64,000 nt of DNA from Actinomycetota bacterium (GCA_004297305.1 SCTR01000002.1:1-64000), one strand, 5' to 3'; numbered from the stretch's first letter, positions 46,645 to 56,330 are shown. Notes: generated from the sequence alone by a model not told the origin. Made by a program: numbers and translations.

Positions 46645-47804
46645 AGTGCGAGCATGCGGTCGAGAGCGACTCTCGCCCAGTGCGCGACCTCGGGGTCGAC
46701 GTCGATGCGGTTGACCACCGTGCCGGCGACGAGGTTTTCCAAGGCCCACACCAGGTGGGGCAGGTCGATGCGATTCATGGTGGAGCAGAAGCACACCGTG
46801 CGGTCGAGGAAGACGATCTGCTTGTCCGGGTGCCGCAGCGCCAGTCGCTTCACCAGGTTGAGCTCGGTGCCCACCGCGAACGCGGTCCCGGCCGGGGCGG
46901 CGTCGATGGTCGCGATGATCCGCTCGGTCGATCCGACGATGTCGGCGGCCCGGACCACCTCGTGGCGGCATTCGGGGTGAACGATGACCGTCACGCCCGG
47001 GATCCGTTGCCGGACATCGTGAACCGAGTCCTCGCTGAATCGGCCGTGGACCGAGCAATGGCCGCGCCACAGGATCATCCGCGCCGCTTGCAGCTGCTCG
47101 ACGGTCAACCCGCCGCCGGGCCGGTGCGGGTCGAACACCACGCAGTCCGCAGCGGACATCCCGAGGTCGAGGATGGCGGTGTTGCGCCCGAGGTGCTGGT
47201 CGGGGAGGAACAGCACCTTCTCGCCGCGTTCGAAGGCCCACTGCAGCGCCTGCCGCGCGTTGCTCGACGTACAGACCGCGCCGCCGTGACGCCCGGTGAA
47301 TGCCTTGATCGCCGCCGTCGAGTTCATGTACGTGATCGGCACCGTCCGGTCGGCCACGCCGGCGTCGACCAGGACATCCCAGGCGTCCTGCACCTGGCCG
47401 ATCGCGGCCATGTCGGCCATCGAGCAGCCGGCGGCGAGGTCGGGAAGGACGACCTGTTGCGACGGCGAGGTCAGGATGTCGGCGCTCTCGGCCATGAAAT
47501 GCACGCCGCAGAAGAGGATGTACTCCGCCTCCGGATGCGCGGCGGCCTGCTGCGCGAGTTTGAAGGAGTCGCCGGTGGTGTCGGCGAAGGCGATGACCTC
47601 GTCGCGTTGGTAGTGGTGACCCAGCACGTAGACCCGCGAGCCGAGGGCTTCCTTGGCCCGCTGCGCCCGCGCGACCAGGTCGGGGTCGGAGGCGGCGGGG
47701 AGTGCGCCGGGACATTCCACGCCCCGCTCGCTGTCCGGGTCAGCGCCGCGGCCCAGGAGCAACAGGGCGAGCGGAGTCGGCGACGGCTCGGTCCAGGCTG
47801 TCAT
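46623..47804 (-). CDS. nadA: Quinolinate synthase A
   Basis: A 393-residue enzyme that condenses iminoaspartate with dihydroxyacetone phosphate to quinolinate in NAD synthesis; the ATG at 47804 follows AGGATCC. The three [4Fe-4S] Cys are visible in ILFCGVHFMAES, VHPECRHEV and DRTVCFCSTMNR, with YVLGHHYQRDEV, SMADMA, YMNSTAAIKAF, TSSNA and GTELNLV also conserved. No nadB or nadC is in the window. It is divergent from the glycerate kinase gene. An Ala-rich C-terminus (LALPAAAAG) overlaps the tandem repeat. Confidence 0.95.
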   Translation of the reverse strand: MTAWTEPSPTPLALLLLGRGADPDSERGVECPGALPAASDPDLVARAQRAKEALGSRVYVLGHHYQRDEVIAFADTTGDSFKLAQQAAAHPEAEYILFCGVHFMAESADILTSPSQQVVLPDLAAGCSMADMAAIGQVQDAWDVLVDAGVADRTVPITYMNSTAAIKAFTGRHGGAVCTSSNARQALQWAFERGEKVLFLPDQHLGRNTAILDLGMSAADCVVFDPHRPGGGLTVEQLQAARMILWRGHCSVHGRFSEDSVHDVRQRIPGVTVIVHPECRHEVVRAADIVGSTERIIATIDAAPAGTAFAVGTELNLVKRLALRHPDKQIVFLDRTVCFCSTMNRIDLPHLVWALENLVAGTVVNRIDVDPEVAHWARVALDRMLALPAAAAG

Positions 47805-47991
47805 CGGATCCTGCCGGGGGTCTCGGAGGTGGGTTGCTCCCGTGCAACGCGATGCTCGCACAGCACCTTCCGGCTGATCGCCGCGGTAGGCAGATCCGTC
47901 GAGGCGGCACGCCATCGGTCGCCGCGACAGTTAGCTCGGTCAGTCGGATCGGTCGCAGCGCGACGGTGTGCTCGCCGGATACGGTCGGCCG

Positions 47992-49242
47992 GTGCGCGTG
48001 CTGGTGGCTCCCGATGCCTTCACCGGCACGCTGACGGCGACGCAGGCGGCCGTCGCGATCCGCCGAGGCTGGGCGCGCAGCGCTCCGGCCGACGAACTCG
48101 ACCTCGCTCCGCTCTCGGACGGGGGGCCCGGTTTCGTCGAGGTCATGTACGCCTCGCTGGGCGGGCAGCTCGTGTCCGAGACGGTCACCGGTCCGCTGCG
48201 CGAGCCCGTGCAGGCCACCTGGCTGCTGGGCCCGGACGGTACGGCGTACGTCGAGGCCGCCAGTGCCTGCGGCCTGCACCTGATCCCGGACGCTCGCCGC
48301 GATCCTGCCGTCACCACGAGCGCCGGGGTCGGCGACCTGATCGCCGCTGCCGTGGCCCGCGGTGCTCGCCGCGTGATCGTCGGAGTCGGCGGTACGGGGA
48401 CCACCGACGCCGGCGCCGGACTGCTGGCGGCGCTCGGTGCGACGGCGGACCACCCGGAGGTACTGACCGGCGGCGGTGGCGGCCTCCGGTCGGTGACGGC
48501 GGTCGACCTCGCGCCCGCCCGGGCGGCGATGGCCGGCGTCGAGCTCGTCGTGGCGTCCGACGTCGACGTACCTCTGCTCGGCCTGCGCGGTGCCAGCAAC
48601 GGATTCGCCCGGCAGAAAGGCGCCGACGACGCGTCGGTGATGCTGCTGGAGGGCTCGCTCGAGGCCTTCGCCGCCGCCGTGGGCCGGCAGCCAGCGGACG
48701 ATGCGCCGGGCGGGCGCGATCCGGCGGTGGCGCTGGGCGCCGGCGCCGGTGGTGGACTCGGGTATGCCCTCCTGGCGCTGGGTGGCCGTCGCGTGCCCGG
48801 CATCGCCACGGTGACCGAAGCCGTGGGGCTGACCGGTCGGGCCGCCGCGGCAGATCTCGTGCTGACCGGCGAGGGCACGTTCGACTGGCAGTCGCTGCGG
48901 GGCAAGGTCGTCGCCGGGGTCGCCGCCGCCGCGTTGCCGTCCGCCCGGCCGGTGGTGGTGCTCGCCGGTCGGGTGGCGGTCGGCCGACGCGAGTGGGTCG
49001 CGATCGGGGTGTCGGCGGCGTACGCCGTATCCGACATCGCACCCACGGAAGCCGTACCTCCGCCGCCCGGCGCCGCCGCGCCCAGGTCCGGGGACGCCGC
49101 GCCCAGGTCCGACGACGCCGGGCCCGGATTCGACGACGTTGTGGCCGGGTCCGGGGAGGCCGTGCCCGGCCCGCCCGAGGGCGACCCGGCCGAGTTGCTG
49201 GCCGCCCTGGCCGCCCGGGTGGCCAAGTCCTGGTCGCGCTGA
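47992..49242 (+). CDS. Glycerate kinase (GlxK/GarK type)
   Basis: A 416-residue enzyme phosphorylating glycerate with ATP; GTG at 47992. Motifs: VLVAPDAFTGTLTATQAA, the substrate loop DLAPLSDGGPGFVE, GVGGTGTTDAGAGLLAALGA (about 130-150), FARQKGA (about 207) and GAGAGGGLGYALLALG, with LVLTGEGTFDWQSLRGKV near 290-310. The last 70 residues are a Pro/Asp-rich extension with AAAPRSGDAAPRSDDAG repeats before a closing helix. Mycobacterium has a glycerate kinase in the same neighbourhood beside the ErpA and PfkB genes. Confidence 0.93.
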   Translation: MRVLVAPDAFTGTLTATQAAVAIRRGWARSAPADELDLAPLSDGGPGFVEVMYASLGGQLVSETVTGPLREPVQATWLLGPDGTAYVEAASACGLHLIPDARRDPAVTTSAGVGDLIAAAVARGARRVIVGVGGTGTTDAGAGLLAALGATADHPEVLTGGGGGLRSVTAVDLAPARAAMAGVELVVASDVDVPLLGLRGASNGFARQKGADDASVMLLEGSLEAFAAAVGRQPADDAPGGRDPAVALGAGAGGGLGYALLALGGRRVPGIATVTEAVGLTGRAAAADLVLTGEGTFDWQSLRGKVVAGVAAAALPSARPVVVLAGRVAVGRREWVAIGVSAAYAVSDIAPTEAVPPPPGAAAPRSGDAAPRSDDAGPGFDDVVAGSGEAVPGPPEGDPAELLAALAARVAKSWSR

Positions 49243-49604
49243 GTCCCGGTCGGGCTGGGCCGGTCACGGAGCCTTGGGTCGCGCTGCCGCGCCACCCAAG
49301 CCGCCGTGCCACCACAAGGGTCGTCATCGTCGGCGCGATAGCAGCCCTTCTGGTGGCACGACGGCTGGTGGCACGGCGCCCGAGCCAGGACGGCGGCTGG
49401 TGGTACGGCGGCCGGAGCTGGGCCGTGATCATGCCGGGCGCCTGGTCACGCTGAGTCCCGGTCGCGCTGGGCCGTGGTCACGCCGGTGGGGCGTCGGCAC
49501 CGCGTGAGCGGCCCGGGTGTGCGATCCTGGGAATCGCCGTGCGCGACGCTGCGTTGGCGCTCGTACCAGCCCGTCCACGTGGATCCAGTCCGGGAGTTCT
49601 CGAC
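49243..49604. other. 362-nt gap with a long direct repeat
   Basis: A 40-nt direct repeat (49229-49268 and 49441-49482, core CTGAGTCCCGGTCG) brackets the gap. Its first copy includes the glycerate kinase stop codon. The DNA between is rich in TGGTGGCACGG-like short repeats. No gene with a start and ribosome-binding site was seen. The promoter of the erpA-like gene should lie near the right end. Confidence 0.6.
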
Positions 49605-49973
49605 ATGACCGCTGACACCACCCTGCAGATCCTCAGCACGCAGCCGACCGACGGCATCGTCCTCACCGAGGTCGCCGCCACCAAGGTCAAGGCGCTGCTG
49701 GAAGCTGAAGGTCGCGACGATCTCGCGCTGCGGGTCGCGGTGCAGCCCGGCGGTTGCTCGGGCCTGCGCTACCAGCTCTTCTTCGACGACCGTTCGCTCG
49801 ACGGCGACGTGGTCAAGGACTTCGGCGGCGTCGGCGTGGTGACCGACCGGATGAGCGCGCCGTACCTCATGGGCGCGACCATCGACTTCGTCGACACGAT
49901 CGAGAAGCAGGGCTTCACCATCGACAACCCGAACGCCACGGGCTCGTGCGCCTGCGGCGACTCGTTCCACTGA
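49605..49973 (+). CDS. erpA: Iron-sulfur cluster insertion protein, HesB/ErpA family
   Basis: A 122-residue protein starting at ATG 49605. The A-type carrier motif is complete: Cys in VQPGGCSGLRYQL and the C-terminal CxC in GSCACGDSFH; ILTEVAATKVKALL-like (IVLTEVAATKVKALL) and TIDFVD are also typical. It hands Fe-S clusters to apo-enzymes such as NadA and the Rieske protein QcrA, both encoded in this window. It has its own rho-independent-type terminator at 49988. Confidence 0.93.
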   Translation: MTADTTLQILSTQPTDGIVLTEVAATKVKALLEAEGRDDLALRVAVQPGGCSGLRYQLFFDDRSLDGDVVKDFGGVGVVTDRMSAPYLMGATIDFVDTIEKQGFTIDNPNATGSCACGDSFH

Positions 49974-49987
49974 GCGAACCCGCTCCC

Positions 49988-50018
49988 AGCGGCCGGCGCA
50001 ATCGCGCCGGCCGCTTTG
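49988..50018 (+). terminator. Terminator after the erpA-like gene
   Basis: A perfect 12-bp stem AGCGGCCGGCGC (49988-49999) pairs with 50004-50015 around an AATC loop, followed by TTGTC. It is 15 nt downstream of the stop codon. Confidence 0.85.
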
Positions 50019-50067
50019 TCGCCTGCTGGGGTCGGTCTGGCAGGCCCGGTAGCCCTGCAGGAGCGAC

Positions 50068-51054
50068 GTGCCCATCGCGGTAACCGGCTCGATTGCCACC
50101 GATCACCTGATGACCTTCCCGGGCCGGTTCGCCGACTCGTTCATCGCGGACAAGCTCGACAAGGTGTCGCTGTCGTTCCTCGTCGACGAGCTCGAGGTAC
50201 GCCGCGGCGGCGTGGCCGCCAACATCGCCTTCGGGATGGGGTGCCTGGGGCTGCAGCCGGTCCTGGTCGGCGCGGTCGGCTCGGACTTCGCGGACTACCG
50301 CTCCTGGCTGCAGCGGCACGGCGTCGACACCGAGTCCGTGCTGGTGTCCGACGTCCGGCACACCGCGCGCTTCGTCTGCACCACCGACGCCGACCACAAC
50401 CAGATCGCCTCCTTCTACGCCGGGGCGATGCACGAGGCGCGGGAGATCGAGCTCAAGCCCGTCGTGGATCGCACGGGCACGCTGGATCTCGTCGTGATCG
50501 CCGCCAACGACCCGGCCGCGATGGTGCGCCATACCGAGGAGTGCCGGTTCCGCGGCTATCCGTTCGCCGCCGACCCCAGCCAGCAACTGACCAGCATGGA
50601 CGGCGCCGAGGTCCGTGAGCTGCTCGACGGTGCGGCGTACCTGTTCTCCAACGAGTACGAGTCCGCGCTCATCGAATCGCGCACCGGCTGGTCCAGCGAC
50701 GAGGTGCTCGCACGGGTCGGTGTGCGGGTGACCACGCGGGGAGCGGCCGGCGCCCAGGTGGAGCGCGCCGGCCAGCCGCCGGTCGTCGTCGCGGCCGCAC
50801 CCGAGCAACGCAAGGCCGACCCGACCGGCGTCGGTGACGCGTTCCGGGCCGGGTATCTGGCCGCAGTGGGCTGGGGACTGTCGGACCAGCGTTGTGCGCA
50901 GGTCGGCTCGCTGCTGGCGGCGTACGTCATCGAGACCGTCGGGACGCAGGAGTACGAGTTCACGCCGCGTGAGTTCCTCGACCGGCTGGCCGCCGCGTAC
51001 GGCGACGACGCGGCCGCCGACGTCGCCGGCCCGCTGGAGGGCGCGCGGCGGTGA
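50068..51054 (+). CDS. PfkB family kinase, adenosine-kinase-like
   Basis: A 328-residue ribokinase-fold enzyme; the GTG at 50068 follows CAGGAG. Motifs: ITGSIATDHLM-like start (VTGSIATDHLMTFPGRF), the glycine pair RRGGVAANIAFGMG (about 47-60), VGAVGSDFADYR and the catalytic anion hole ADPTGVGDAFRAGYL (about 250-265, Asp as base). SFLVDELEVRRGGVAANIA is like mycobacterial adenosine kinase (Rv2202c), which occupies the same position near ctaC. Substrate (adenosine versus another nucleoside or sugar) is not proven. Confidence 0.9.
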   Translation: MPIAVTGSIATDHLMTFPGRFADSFIADKLDKVSLSFLVDELEVRRGGVAANIAFGMGCLGLQPVLVGAVGSDFADYRSWLQRHGVDTESVLVSDVRHTARFVCTTDADHNQIASFYAGAMHEAREIELKPVVDRTGTLDLVVIAANDPAAMVRHTEECRFRGYPFAADPSQQLTSMDGAEVRELLDGAAYLFSNEYESALIESRTGWSSDEVLARVGVRVTTRGAAGAQVERAGQPPVVVAAAPEQRKADPTGVGDAFRAGYLAAVGWGLSDQRCAQVGSLLAAYVIETVGTQEYEFTPREFLDRLAAAYGDDAAADVAGPLEGARR

Positions 51055-51097
51055 ACGGCCGCCGGTCGCGACAGCCACCCCGGCTGCGACGTCGACC

Positions 51098-51802
51098 GTG
51101 AGTCCGTCGCCGTTGCCGCACAGCCGCTGGGTCCTACCCGACCCGCTGCGGGCCGAGCCCGGCCAGGACCTGCTGGGCGTCGGGGCCGACCTTGCGCCCG
51201 GGACGCTGGTGGCGGCGTACCGTGCCGGGCTGTTCCCGATGGGGGTCGATGCCGCCGACCCCGAACCGGGCCCGCCGTCGGCGGAGCGGCCCGGCCTGCT
51301 CGGCTGGTGGTCGCCTGACCCCCGCGGCGTGCTGCCGCTGTGGGGCCTGCGGGTGAGCCGGTCGCTGGCACGGTCCTGCCGGCGGTTCGAGGTCACTGTC
51401 GACACGCAGTTCGACGCGGTCGTCGCCGGTTGCGCCGATCCGGCTCGCGACCACGGCTGGATCACGCCGCAGTTCGCCGTGGCGTACGCCGACCTGCACG
51501 CCCGCGGCTGGGCGCACTCCATCGAGGTCCGTGACGGCGGTGAACTCGTCGGCGGGCTGTACGGCGTCGAAGTCGGCGGTCTGTTTGCGGGGGAGTCGAT
51601 GTTCCACCGTCGCCGCGACGCCTCCAAGGTCGCGCTGGTCGCGCTCGTCGAGGTGCTGCGGGCCGCACCCGCGCCGGCCGACCGGTTGCTCGACGTGCAG
51701 TGGCTCACCGACCACCTGGCGACCTTGGGCGCCGTCGCCGTACCGCGAGCCGAGTACCTGCGGCGCCTGTCCCGCGCGCTCACCCTGCCGCCGGCGTTCT
51801 GA
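51098..51802 (+). CDS. aat: Leucyl/phenylalanyl-tRNA--protein transferase
   Basis: A 234-residue enzyme, the usual length, that adds Leu or Phe to basic N-termini for ClpS/ClpAP degradation (N-degron pathway); GTG at 51098. Motifs: YRAGLFPMG and LGWWSPDPRGVLPL (active-site Trp/Tyr region), VSRSLARSCRRFEVTVD, WITPQFAVAYADLHARGWAHSIEV, GELVGGLYGVEVGGLFAGESMFH and LLDVQWLTDHLATLGAVAVPRAEYLRRL. It follows the PfkB gene by 43 nt and may be cotranscribed. Confidence 0.95.
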   Translation: MSPSPLPHSRWVLPDPLRAEPGQDLLGVGADLAPGTLVAAYRAGLFPMGVDAADPEPGPPSAERPGLLGWWSPDPRGVLPLWGLRVSRSLARSCRRFEVTVDTQFDAVVAGCADPARDHGWITPQFAVAYADLHARGWAHSIEVRDGGELVGGLYGVEVGGLFAGESMFHRRRDASKVALVALVEVLRAAPAPADRLLDVQWLTDHLATLGAVAVPRAEYLRRLSRALTLPPAF

Positions 51803-51966
51803 CCGGCGCCCGGCCACCTGCCGAGGTCCGCGGCCGCCGACGCCAGTGACCCTGACCGAGGCCCGCGGCCCTGCCGAGGTCCGCGACCCTGACCGACGCC
51901 AGCGATCCTGACCGATCCGCAAGCGACCCTGACCGATCCGCGACGACGCCCGAGATCCGCGACGAC
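51803..51966. repeat. Degenerate tandem repeats between aat and the tusA-like gene
   Basis: About eight imperfect copies of GACCCTGACCGAYSC and CCGAGGTCCGCG-like units fill the space between two convergent genes. No simple terminator hairpin stands out. Confidence 0.6.
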
Positions 51967-52371
51967 TCAGTCGGAGCGCGGTGCGGTAGCGCCCGGTTCC
52001 AGCCGTACGCCGTACGCCGTCGCACCGCTCGCCTCGGAGGGCTCGGCTTCGCCGAGCGGGACGTCGCCGAGATAGGTGTGCCCGCGCAGCTGGCACCACG
52101 CGGGAATGTCGTGCCGAGCCGCGGGGTCGTCGGCCACCACCACCAGCACCGCCCCGGCCAGCACAGTCCCGGCTGGCTCAGTCCCCGCCGGGTCGGCCTC
52201 CGCCGGGCTGCCCTCGGTCTTGGCAGCGGCGGCGGTCCGGTCGGCGGCGGCGCGGGCCAGGGCGATCACCGGCAGCGGACAGGCGTGACCGCGTTCGTCC
52301 ACCAGGTACGGCGTCGGCCCGCCCGGCTCGGTGAACGCTGCGGCCGCAACGCGCAGCGGGTCGCCGGTCAC
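51967..52371 (-). CDS. TusA-like sulfurtransferase with internal insertion
   Basis: A 134-residue protein whose GTG overlaps the cysteine desulfurase stop by 4 nt. The TusA/SirA catalytic motif is present (ERGHACPLPVIALARAA, with the persulfide Cys near residue 31), and the second half has VVVADDPAARHDIPAWCQLRGHTYLG, typical of the fold. A low-complexity insert of about 30 residues (AAAKTEGSPAEADPAGTEP) lies between the first helix and the central strand, making it longer than the usual 75-80 residues. Together with the desulfurase it should relay sulfur from cysteine; the acceptor is unknown. Confidence 0.88.
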   Translation of the reverse strand: MTGDPLRVAAAAFTEPGGPTPYLVDERGHACPLPVIALARAAADRTAAAAKTEGSPAEADPAGTEPAGTVLAGAVLVVVADDPAARHDIPAWCQLRGHTYLGDVPLGEAEPSEASGATAYGVRLEPGATAPRSD

Positions 52372-53648
52372 AGCCCGCCGGCGCCGAGGGCGTCGCGGAC
52401 CCGGGCCACCGCCGCTGGCAGCACTGCCAGCAGCCGGTCGATGTGACGGTCGGGGCAGTCCGGGGGGAGCGAGATCCGCAGGTTGCCCTCGGTCAGTACC
52501 CCCATCGCGGCGAGCACATGACTGGGCCGGCGGGTGTCCGACGTACAGGCCGATCCGCTGGACACCGCGATGCCGGCCCGGTCCAGTTCGCCGACGAGCG
52601 CTTCACCGTCGACATAGAGGAAGGAGAACGTCGCGACGTGCGGCAGCCGGTCCACCGCGTCGCCGACCGCGACCGCATCGGGCACGGTCGCCACGACCTC
52701 CCGGCGGAGCCGGTCGACCTGCGCCTGCAGCCGCGGCTCGGTGCTGGCCCGGCTTTCGGTCACCGCCTCCAGCGCCGCCGCGGCGGCCACGATCGCGGGC
52801 ACGGCGGGGAAGCCCGGGACGCGGCCCGCCTCCCGCTCGTCGGCCGGCTGCGGTGAGCGCCACCGCACCGCGGTCCGTACCGCCAGCAGGCCGACCCCGG
52901 CCGGGCCGCCCCACTTGTGCGCGCTGGCCGTCAGCAGATCCCAGCCGGCCGGGACACCCGCGACCCCGAGGCAGGCCGCGGCGTCCACCAGCAACGGCAC
53001 GTCCCGGACGCGCAGTTCGGCGGCCACCGGCTCGACCGGCTGTCGGGTGCCGACCTCGTGGTTGGCCGCTTGCAGGCACGCGACCGCCGTCCCCGGTTCG
53101 GCGGCGGCCACGAACTGCGGGACGTCGACGCGGCCCAGCGAGTCGACGCCCACGACCACCACCTCGCCGCCGGCCGCTTCGTGCCGATCGGCGGCGCGCA
53201 GTACGGCGGAATGCTCGACTGCGCTGACCACCACCCGCCGACCCGTCCTGGCTCGGCCCAGCACGGTCCCGGCCAGCGCGAGGTGCAGCGCCTGGGTGCC
53301 GGACGACGTGAACGACACCTCGTCCGGGCGGGCACCGAGGACGGTCGCCACGGACTCGCGAGCGGCATCGAGCAGCTGCCGGGCGCGGCGGCCGTCGCGG
53401 TACAGCCGGACCGGGTCCGCCCAGCCCTCGTCGAGGGCGACCAGCAACGCAGCGCGGGCCGCCGGATGCAGCGGCAGGCCGGCCGTCGCGTCGAGGTAGG
53501 CGACCTCGGGGCCGGCCGATGCCGGTTCTCCGGCACCGGATCGCTGCGATCGGACAGGTGTCGTGGAGGTGGACCGGCCCGGTTCACCGCGCCGTCCCGA
53601 CGGCGTCGTCGCGGCGCCGGTCGTCCGGTCAAAGCCGGTGTCCGACAT
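52368..53648 (-). CDS. Cysteine desulfurase, NifS/IscS-like class V aminotransferase
   Basis: A 426-residue PLP enzyme. An N-terminal low-complexity extension of about 45 residues precedes the fold (AYLDATAGLPLHPAARAALL). PLP and catalytic residues: TSSGTQALHLAL, SAVEHSAVLRAA (His), VDAAACLG (Asp), the Lys in LLTASAHKWGGPAGVG and the persulfide Cys in AVSSGSACTSDTRRPSHVL. It ends LRISLPPDCPDRHIDRLLAVLP. It lies divergent from ctaC with only 61 nt between starts and is coupled to the TusA-like gene. It probably feeds a dedicated thiolation or Fe-S route; no iscU or sufU is next to it. Confidence 0.93.
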   Translation of the reverse strand: MSDTGFDRTTGAATTPSGRRGEPGRSTSTTPVRSQRSGAGEPASAGPEVAYLDATAGLPLHPAARAALLVALDEGWADPVRLYRDGRRARQLLDAARESVATVLGARPDEVSFTSSGTQALHLALAGTVLGRARTGRRVVVSAVEHSAVLRAADRHEAAGGEVVVVGVDSLGRVDVPQFVAAAEPGTAVACLQAANHEVGTRQPVEPVAAELRVRDVPLLVDAAACLGVAGVPAGWDLLTASAHKWGGPAGVGLLAVRTAVRWRSPQPADEREAGRVPGFPAVPAIVAAAAALEAVTESRASTEPRLQAQVDRLRREVVATVPDAVAVGDAVDRLPHVATFSFLYVDGEALVGELDRAGIAVSSGSACTSDTRRPSHVLAAMGVLTEGNLRISLPPDCPDRHIDRLLAVLPAAVARVRDALGAGGL

Positions 53649-53709
53649 GCCGTGAACCTACCGCCCCCTCCGCACGTCGGCGCCGGTGCGCTGCGCTAGT
53701 CTCGCGGCC

Positions 53710-54576
53710 ATGTCCGGCTCGGCAGGAAGGCCACGCGTGGGCTCGACTCGATCCTCCCGTCGGCGCATCGTGCTCGGCGTCGGCGGCGCCGCTGCGGTCA
53801 TGTTGTCGGCCACCGGATGCACGGCCAACGAGGCATTCTTCTTCGACATGCCTGAGGGCGTGACGAACCTGACCGACCGGATCCGGCATCTGTGGGAAGG
53901 CGCCTGGATCGCAGCCTGGGCGGTCGGCGTCCTCACCTGGGCGCTGATCATCTACGCGATCATCGTGTACCGGCGCCGCCGCGGGGCGCCGACGCCGGTC
54001 CAGACCCGCTACAACCTGCCCATCGAGATCATGTACACGGTCGCGCCGCTGATCATGATCTTGGGCCTGTTCTTCTTCAGCACCCGCGACCAGTTGGCCA
54101 TCCAGGAGTTGAGCCCGGAGCCGGACAACACCGTCAACGTGGTGGCCTTCCGGTGGAGCTGGGGCTTCAACTACCTGGACGAGCAGGTCTACGACGTCGG
54201 GACGCCCGGCCAGCGTCCGACGCTGTGGCTGCCGGTCGACGAGTCGGTGCGATTCGAGCTGACCTCGCCGGACGTAAACCACTCGTTCTGGGTGCCGCAG
54301 TTCCTCTACAAGATGGACGTCATCCCCGGCCGGGTGAACCGCTTCGAGGTGACTCCCACCAAGGAGGGGACCTACGCCGGCAAGTGCGCGGAACTGTGCG
54401 GCGTCGACCACTCGCGGATGCTGTTCGACGTCCGTGTCGTGTCGCGGGCGCAGTACGCCGCGCACATGGCCGAGCTACGGGCCAAGGGTCAGACCGGTGT
54501 CTTCGGGTCTGACCGGGAGCTGGAGAACGCCGACAACGTGGAGAAGACCCAGAACCAGAACGGTGGTCGGGGATGA
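53710..54576 (+). CDS. ctaC: Cytochrome c oxidase subunit II
   Basis: A 288-residue lipoprotein-type subunit of the aa3 oxidase; ATG at 53710. The lipobox LSATGC at about residue 37 gives an exported lipid-anchored N-terminus. Two helices follow ([23 protein letters not shown] and [18 protein letters not shown]), then the CuA cupredoxin domain with [19 protein letters not shown] and the ligand set [24 protein letters not shown] is typical of the family. It receives electrons from QcrC in the actinobacterial supercomplex. The stop overlaps ctaD by 4 nt. Confidence 0.96.
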   Translation: MSGSAGRPRVGSTRSSRRRIVLGVGGAAAVMLSATGCTANEAFFFDMPEGVTNLTDRIRHLWEGAWIAAWAVGVLTWALIIYAIIVYRRRRGAPTPVQTRYNLPIEIMYTVAPLIMILGLFFFSTRDQLAIQELSPEPDNTVNVVAFRWSWGFNYLDEQVYDVGTPGQRPTLWLPVDESVRFELTSPDVNHSFWVPQFLYKMDVIPGRVNRFEVTPTKEGTYAGKCAELCGVDHSRMLFDVRVVSRAQYAAHMAELRAKGQTGVFGSDRELENADNVEKTQNQNGGRG

Positions 54577-56330
54577 CGATCCTGGAGGAGCCGGTCACCG
54601 ATACCGGCGTGACCTCGCCGGTCTTCCTCACCACGCCGAAGCGGCGCCGCTGGGGCAAGGTCATCGTCACGTGGGCCACCTCGACTGACCACAAGACGAT
54701 CGGCTACCTCTACCTGATCACGTCGTTCGTGTTCTTCCTGCTCGGCGGCATACTGGCGCTGGGCATCCGCGCCGAACTCGCGCAGCCGGGCCTGCAGTTC
54801 TTCTCCGCCGAGCAGTACAACCAGCTGTTCACCATGCACGGCTCGATCATGCTGCTGCTGTTCGCGACGCCGCTGTTCATCGGCTTCACCAACGTGATCA
54901 TGCCGTTGCAGATCGGGGCGCCGGACGTCGCATTCCCGCGGCTGAACATGTTCGGCTACTGGCTGTTCCTGTTCGGCGGCATCATCGTCATCCTGGGTTT
55001 CTTCATGCCGGGCGGTGCCGCGTCGTTCGGCTGGTTCGCGTACGCCCCGCTGTCCAACATCGTCAACTCGCCGAACCTCGGATCCGACCTGTGGATCATG
55101 GGCTTCGCGTTGACCGGGCTCGGCACCATCCTGTCGGCCGTCAACTTCGTCACGACGATCTTCTGCATGCGCGCCCCGGGTATGACGATGTTCCGGATGT
55201 CGATCTTCACGTGGACGTCGCTGCTGACCAGCGTGCTGGTCCTCATGGCCTTCCCGGTGCTGGCCGCCGCCCTGGTCGTCCTCGAGGTCGACCGCAAGTT
55301 CGGCGCGGTCGTCTTCGACGCGTCGAACGGCGGCGCGATCCTCTGGCAGCACCTGTTCTGGTTCTTCGGCCATCCGGAGGTCTACATCCTGGCGTTGCCG
55401 TTCTTCGGTATCGCCTCGGAGATCATCCCGGTGTTCAGCCGCAAGCCGATCTTCGGCTACAAGGGCTTGGTCTTCGCGACGATCGGCATCGCGGGGCTGT
55501 CGGTCGCGGTGTGGGCCCACCACATGTACGTGACCGGCTCGGTCTTCCTGCCGTTCTTCGCCCTGATGACCATGCTGATCGCGGTGCCGACGGGGGTGAA
55601 GTTCTTCAACTGGATCGGCACGATGTGGGGCGGCTCGATCTCGTTCGAGACCCCGATGCTGTGGGTTCTGGGCTTCCTCGTCACGTTCCTGTTCGGCGGC
55701 CTGACCGGCATCATCCTCAGCGCGCCGCCGCTGGACTTCCCGGTCTCCGACAGCTACTTCGTCGTGGCCCACTTCCACTACGTCGTGTTCGGCACGGTCG
55801 TGTTCCTGATGTTCGCCGGGTTCTACTTCTGGTGGCCGAAGTGGACCGGCCGGATGCTCAACGAGCGGCTCGGCAAGGTGCATTTCTGGCTGCTGTTCAT
55901 CGGCTTCCAGACGACTTTCCTGGTGCAGCACTGGCTCGGCGTGCAGGGCATGCCGCGGCGGTACGCGGACTATCTGGACAGCGACAACTTCACCACCTTG
56001 AACACCGTGTCCACGATCGGGGCGACGATCCTGGGTGCCTCGACCCTGTTCTTCTTCTGGAACGTCTACATCACCTGGCGTCATGCGCCGAAGGTGACCG
56101 TGGACGACCCGTGGGGCTGGGGCAGGTCGTTGGAGTGGGCGACCTCCTGCCCGCCGCCGCGGCACAACTTCAGCTCGCTGCCGCGGATCCGATCCGAGGC
56201 GCCCGCGTTCGACCTGCACTACCCGGAGTACGCCGCGCTGTCCGCGCACGGGCCGCAGTCCCATCCGGTCCCGGGCTCGCAGCCGGCCACCGCCGCAGGC
56301 GAGGCAGTAAAGGAGGTGAACGAGCGATGA
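54573..56330 (+). CDS. ctaD: Cytochrome c oxidase subunit I
   Basis: A 585-residue, 12-helix catalytic subunit. Heme and copper ligands are visible: [21 protein letters not shown] (low-spin heme a His), [19 protein letters not shown] (CuB His and cross-linked Tyr), [10 protein letters not shown] (CuB His pair) and [10 protein letters not shown] (heme a3 and heme a His). K-pathway residues fit an A-type oxidase. It starts inside the end of ctaC (ATGA) and overlaps ctaF by 4 nt, so the three are translationally coupled. Confidence 0.97.
   Translation: MTILEEPVTDTGVTSPVFLTTPKRRRWGKVIVTWATSTDHKTIGYLYLITSFVFFLLGGILALGIRAELAQPGLQFFSAEQYNQLFTMHGSIMLLLFATPLFIGFTNVIMPLQIGAPDVAFPRLNMFGYWLFLFGGIIVILGFFMPGGAASFGWFAYAPLSNIVNSPNLGSDLWIMGFALTGLGTILSAVNFVTTIFCMRAPGMTMFRMSIFTWTSLLTSVLVLMAFPVLAAALVVLEVDRKFGAVVFDASNGGAILWQHLFWFFGHPEVYILALPFFGIASEIIPVFSRKPIFGYKGLVFATIGIAGLSVAVWAHHMYVTGSVFLPFFALMTMLIAVPTGVKFFNWIGTMWGGSISFETPMLWVLGFLVTFLFGGLTGIILSAPPLDFPVSDSYFVVAHFHYVVFGTVVFLMFAGFYFWWPKWTGRMLNERLGKVHFWLLFIGFQTTFLVQHWLGVQGMPRRYADYLDSDNFTTLNTVSTIGATILGASTLFFFWNVYITWRHAPKVTVDDPWGWGRSLEWATSCPPPRHNFSSLPRIRSEAPAFDLHYPEYAALSAHGPQSHPVPGSQPATAAGEAVKEVNER

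Noticed and set aside
46497-49454. Plus-strand open frame of 985 codons
   Set aside because: It is antisense to nadA and then out of frame with glycerate kinase, both well supported; only its last 65 codons are outside known genes and they lack a start.
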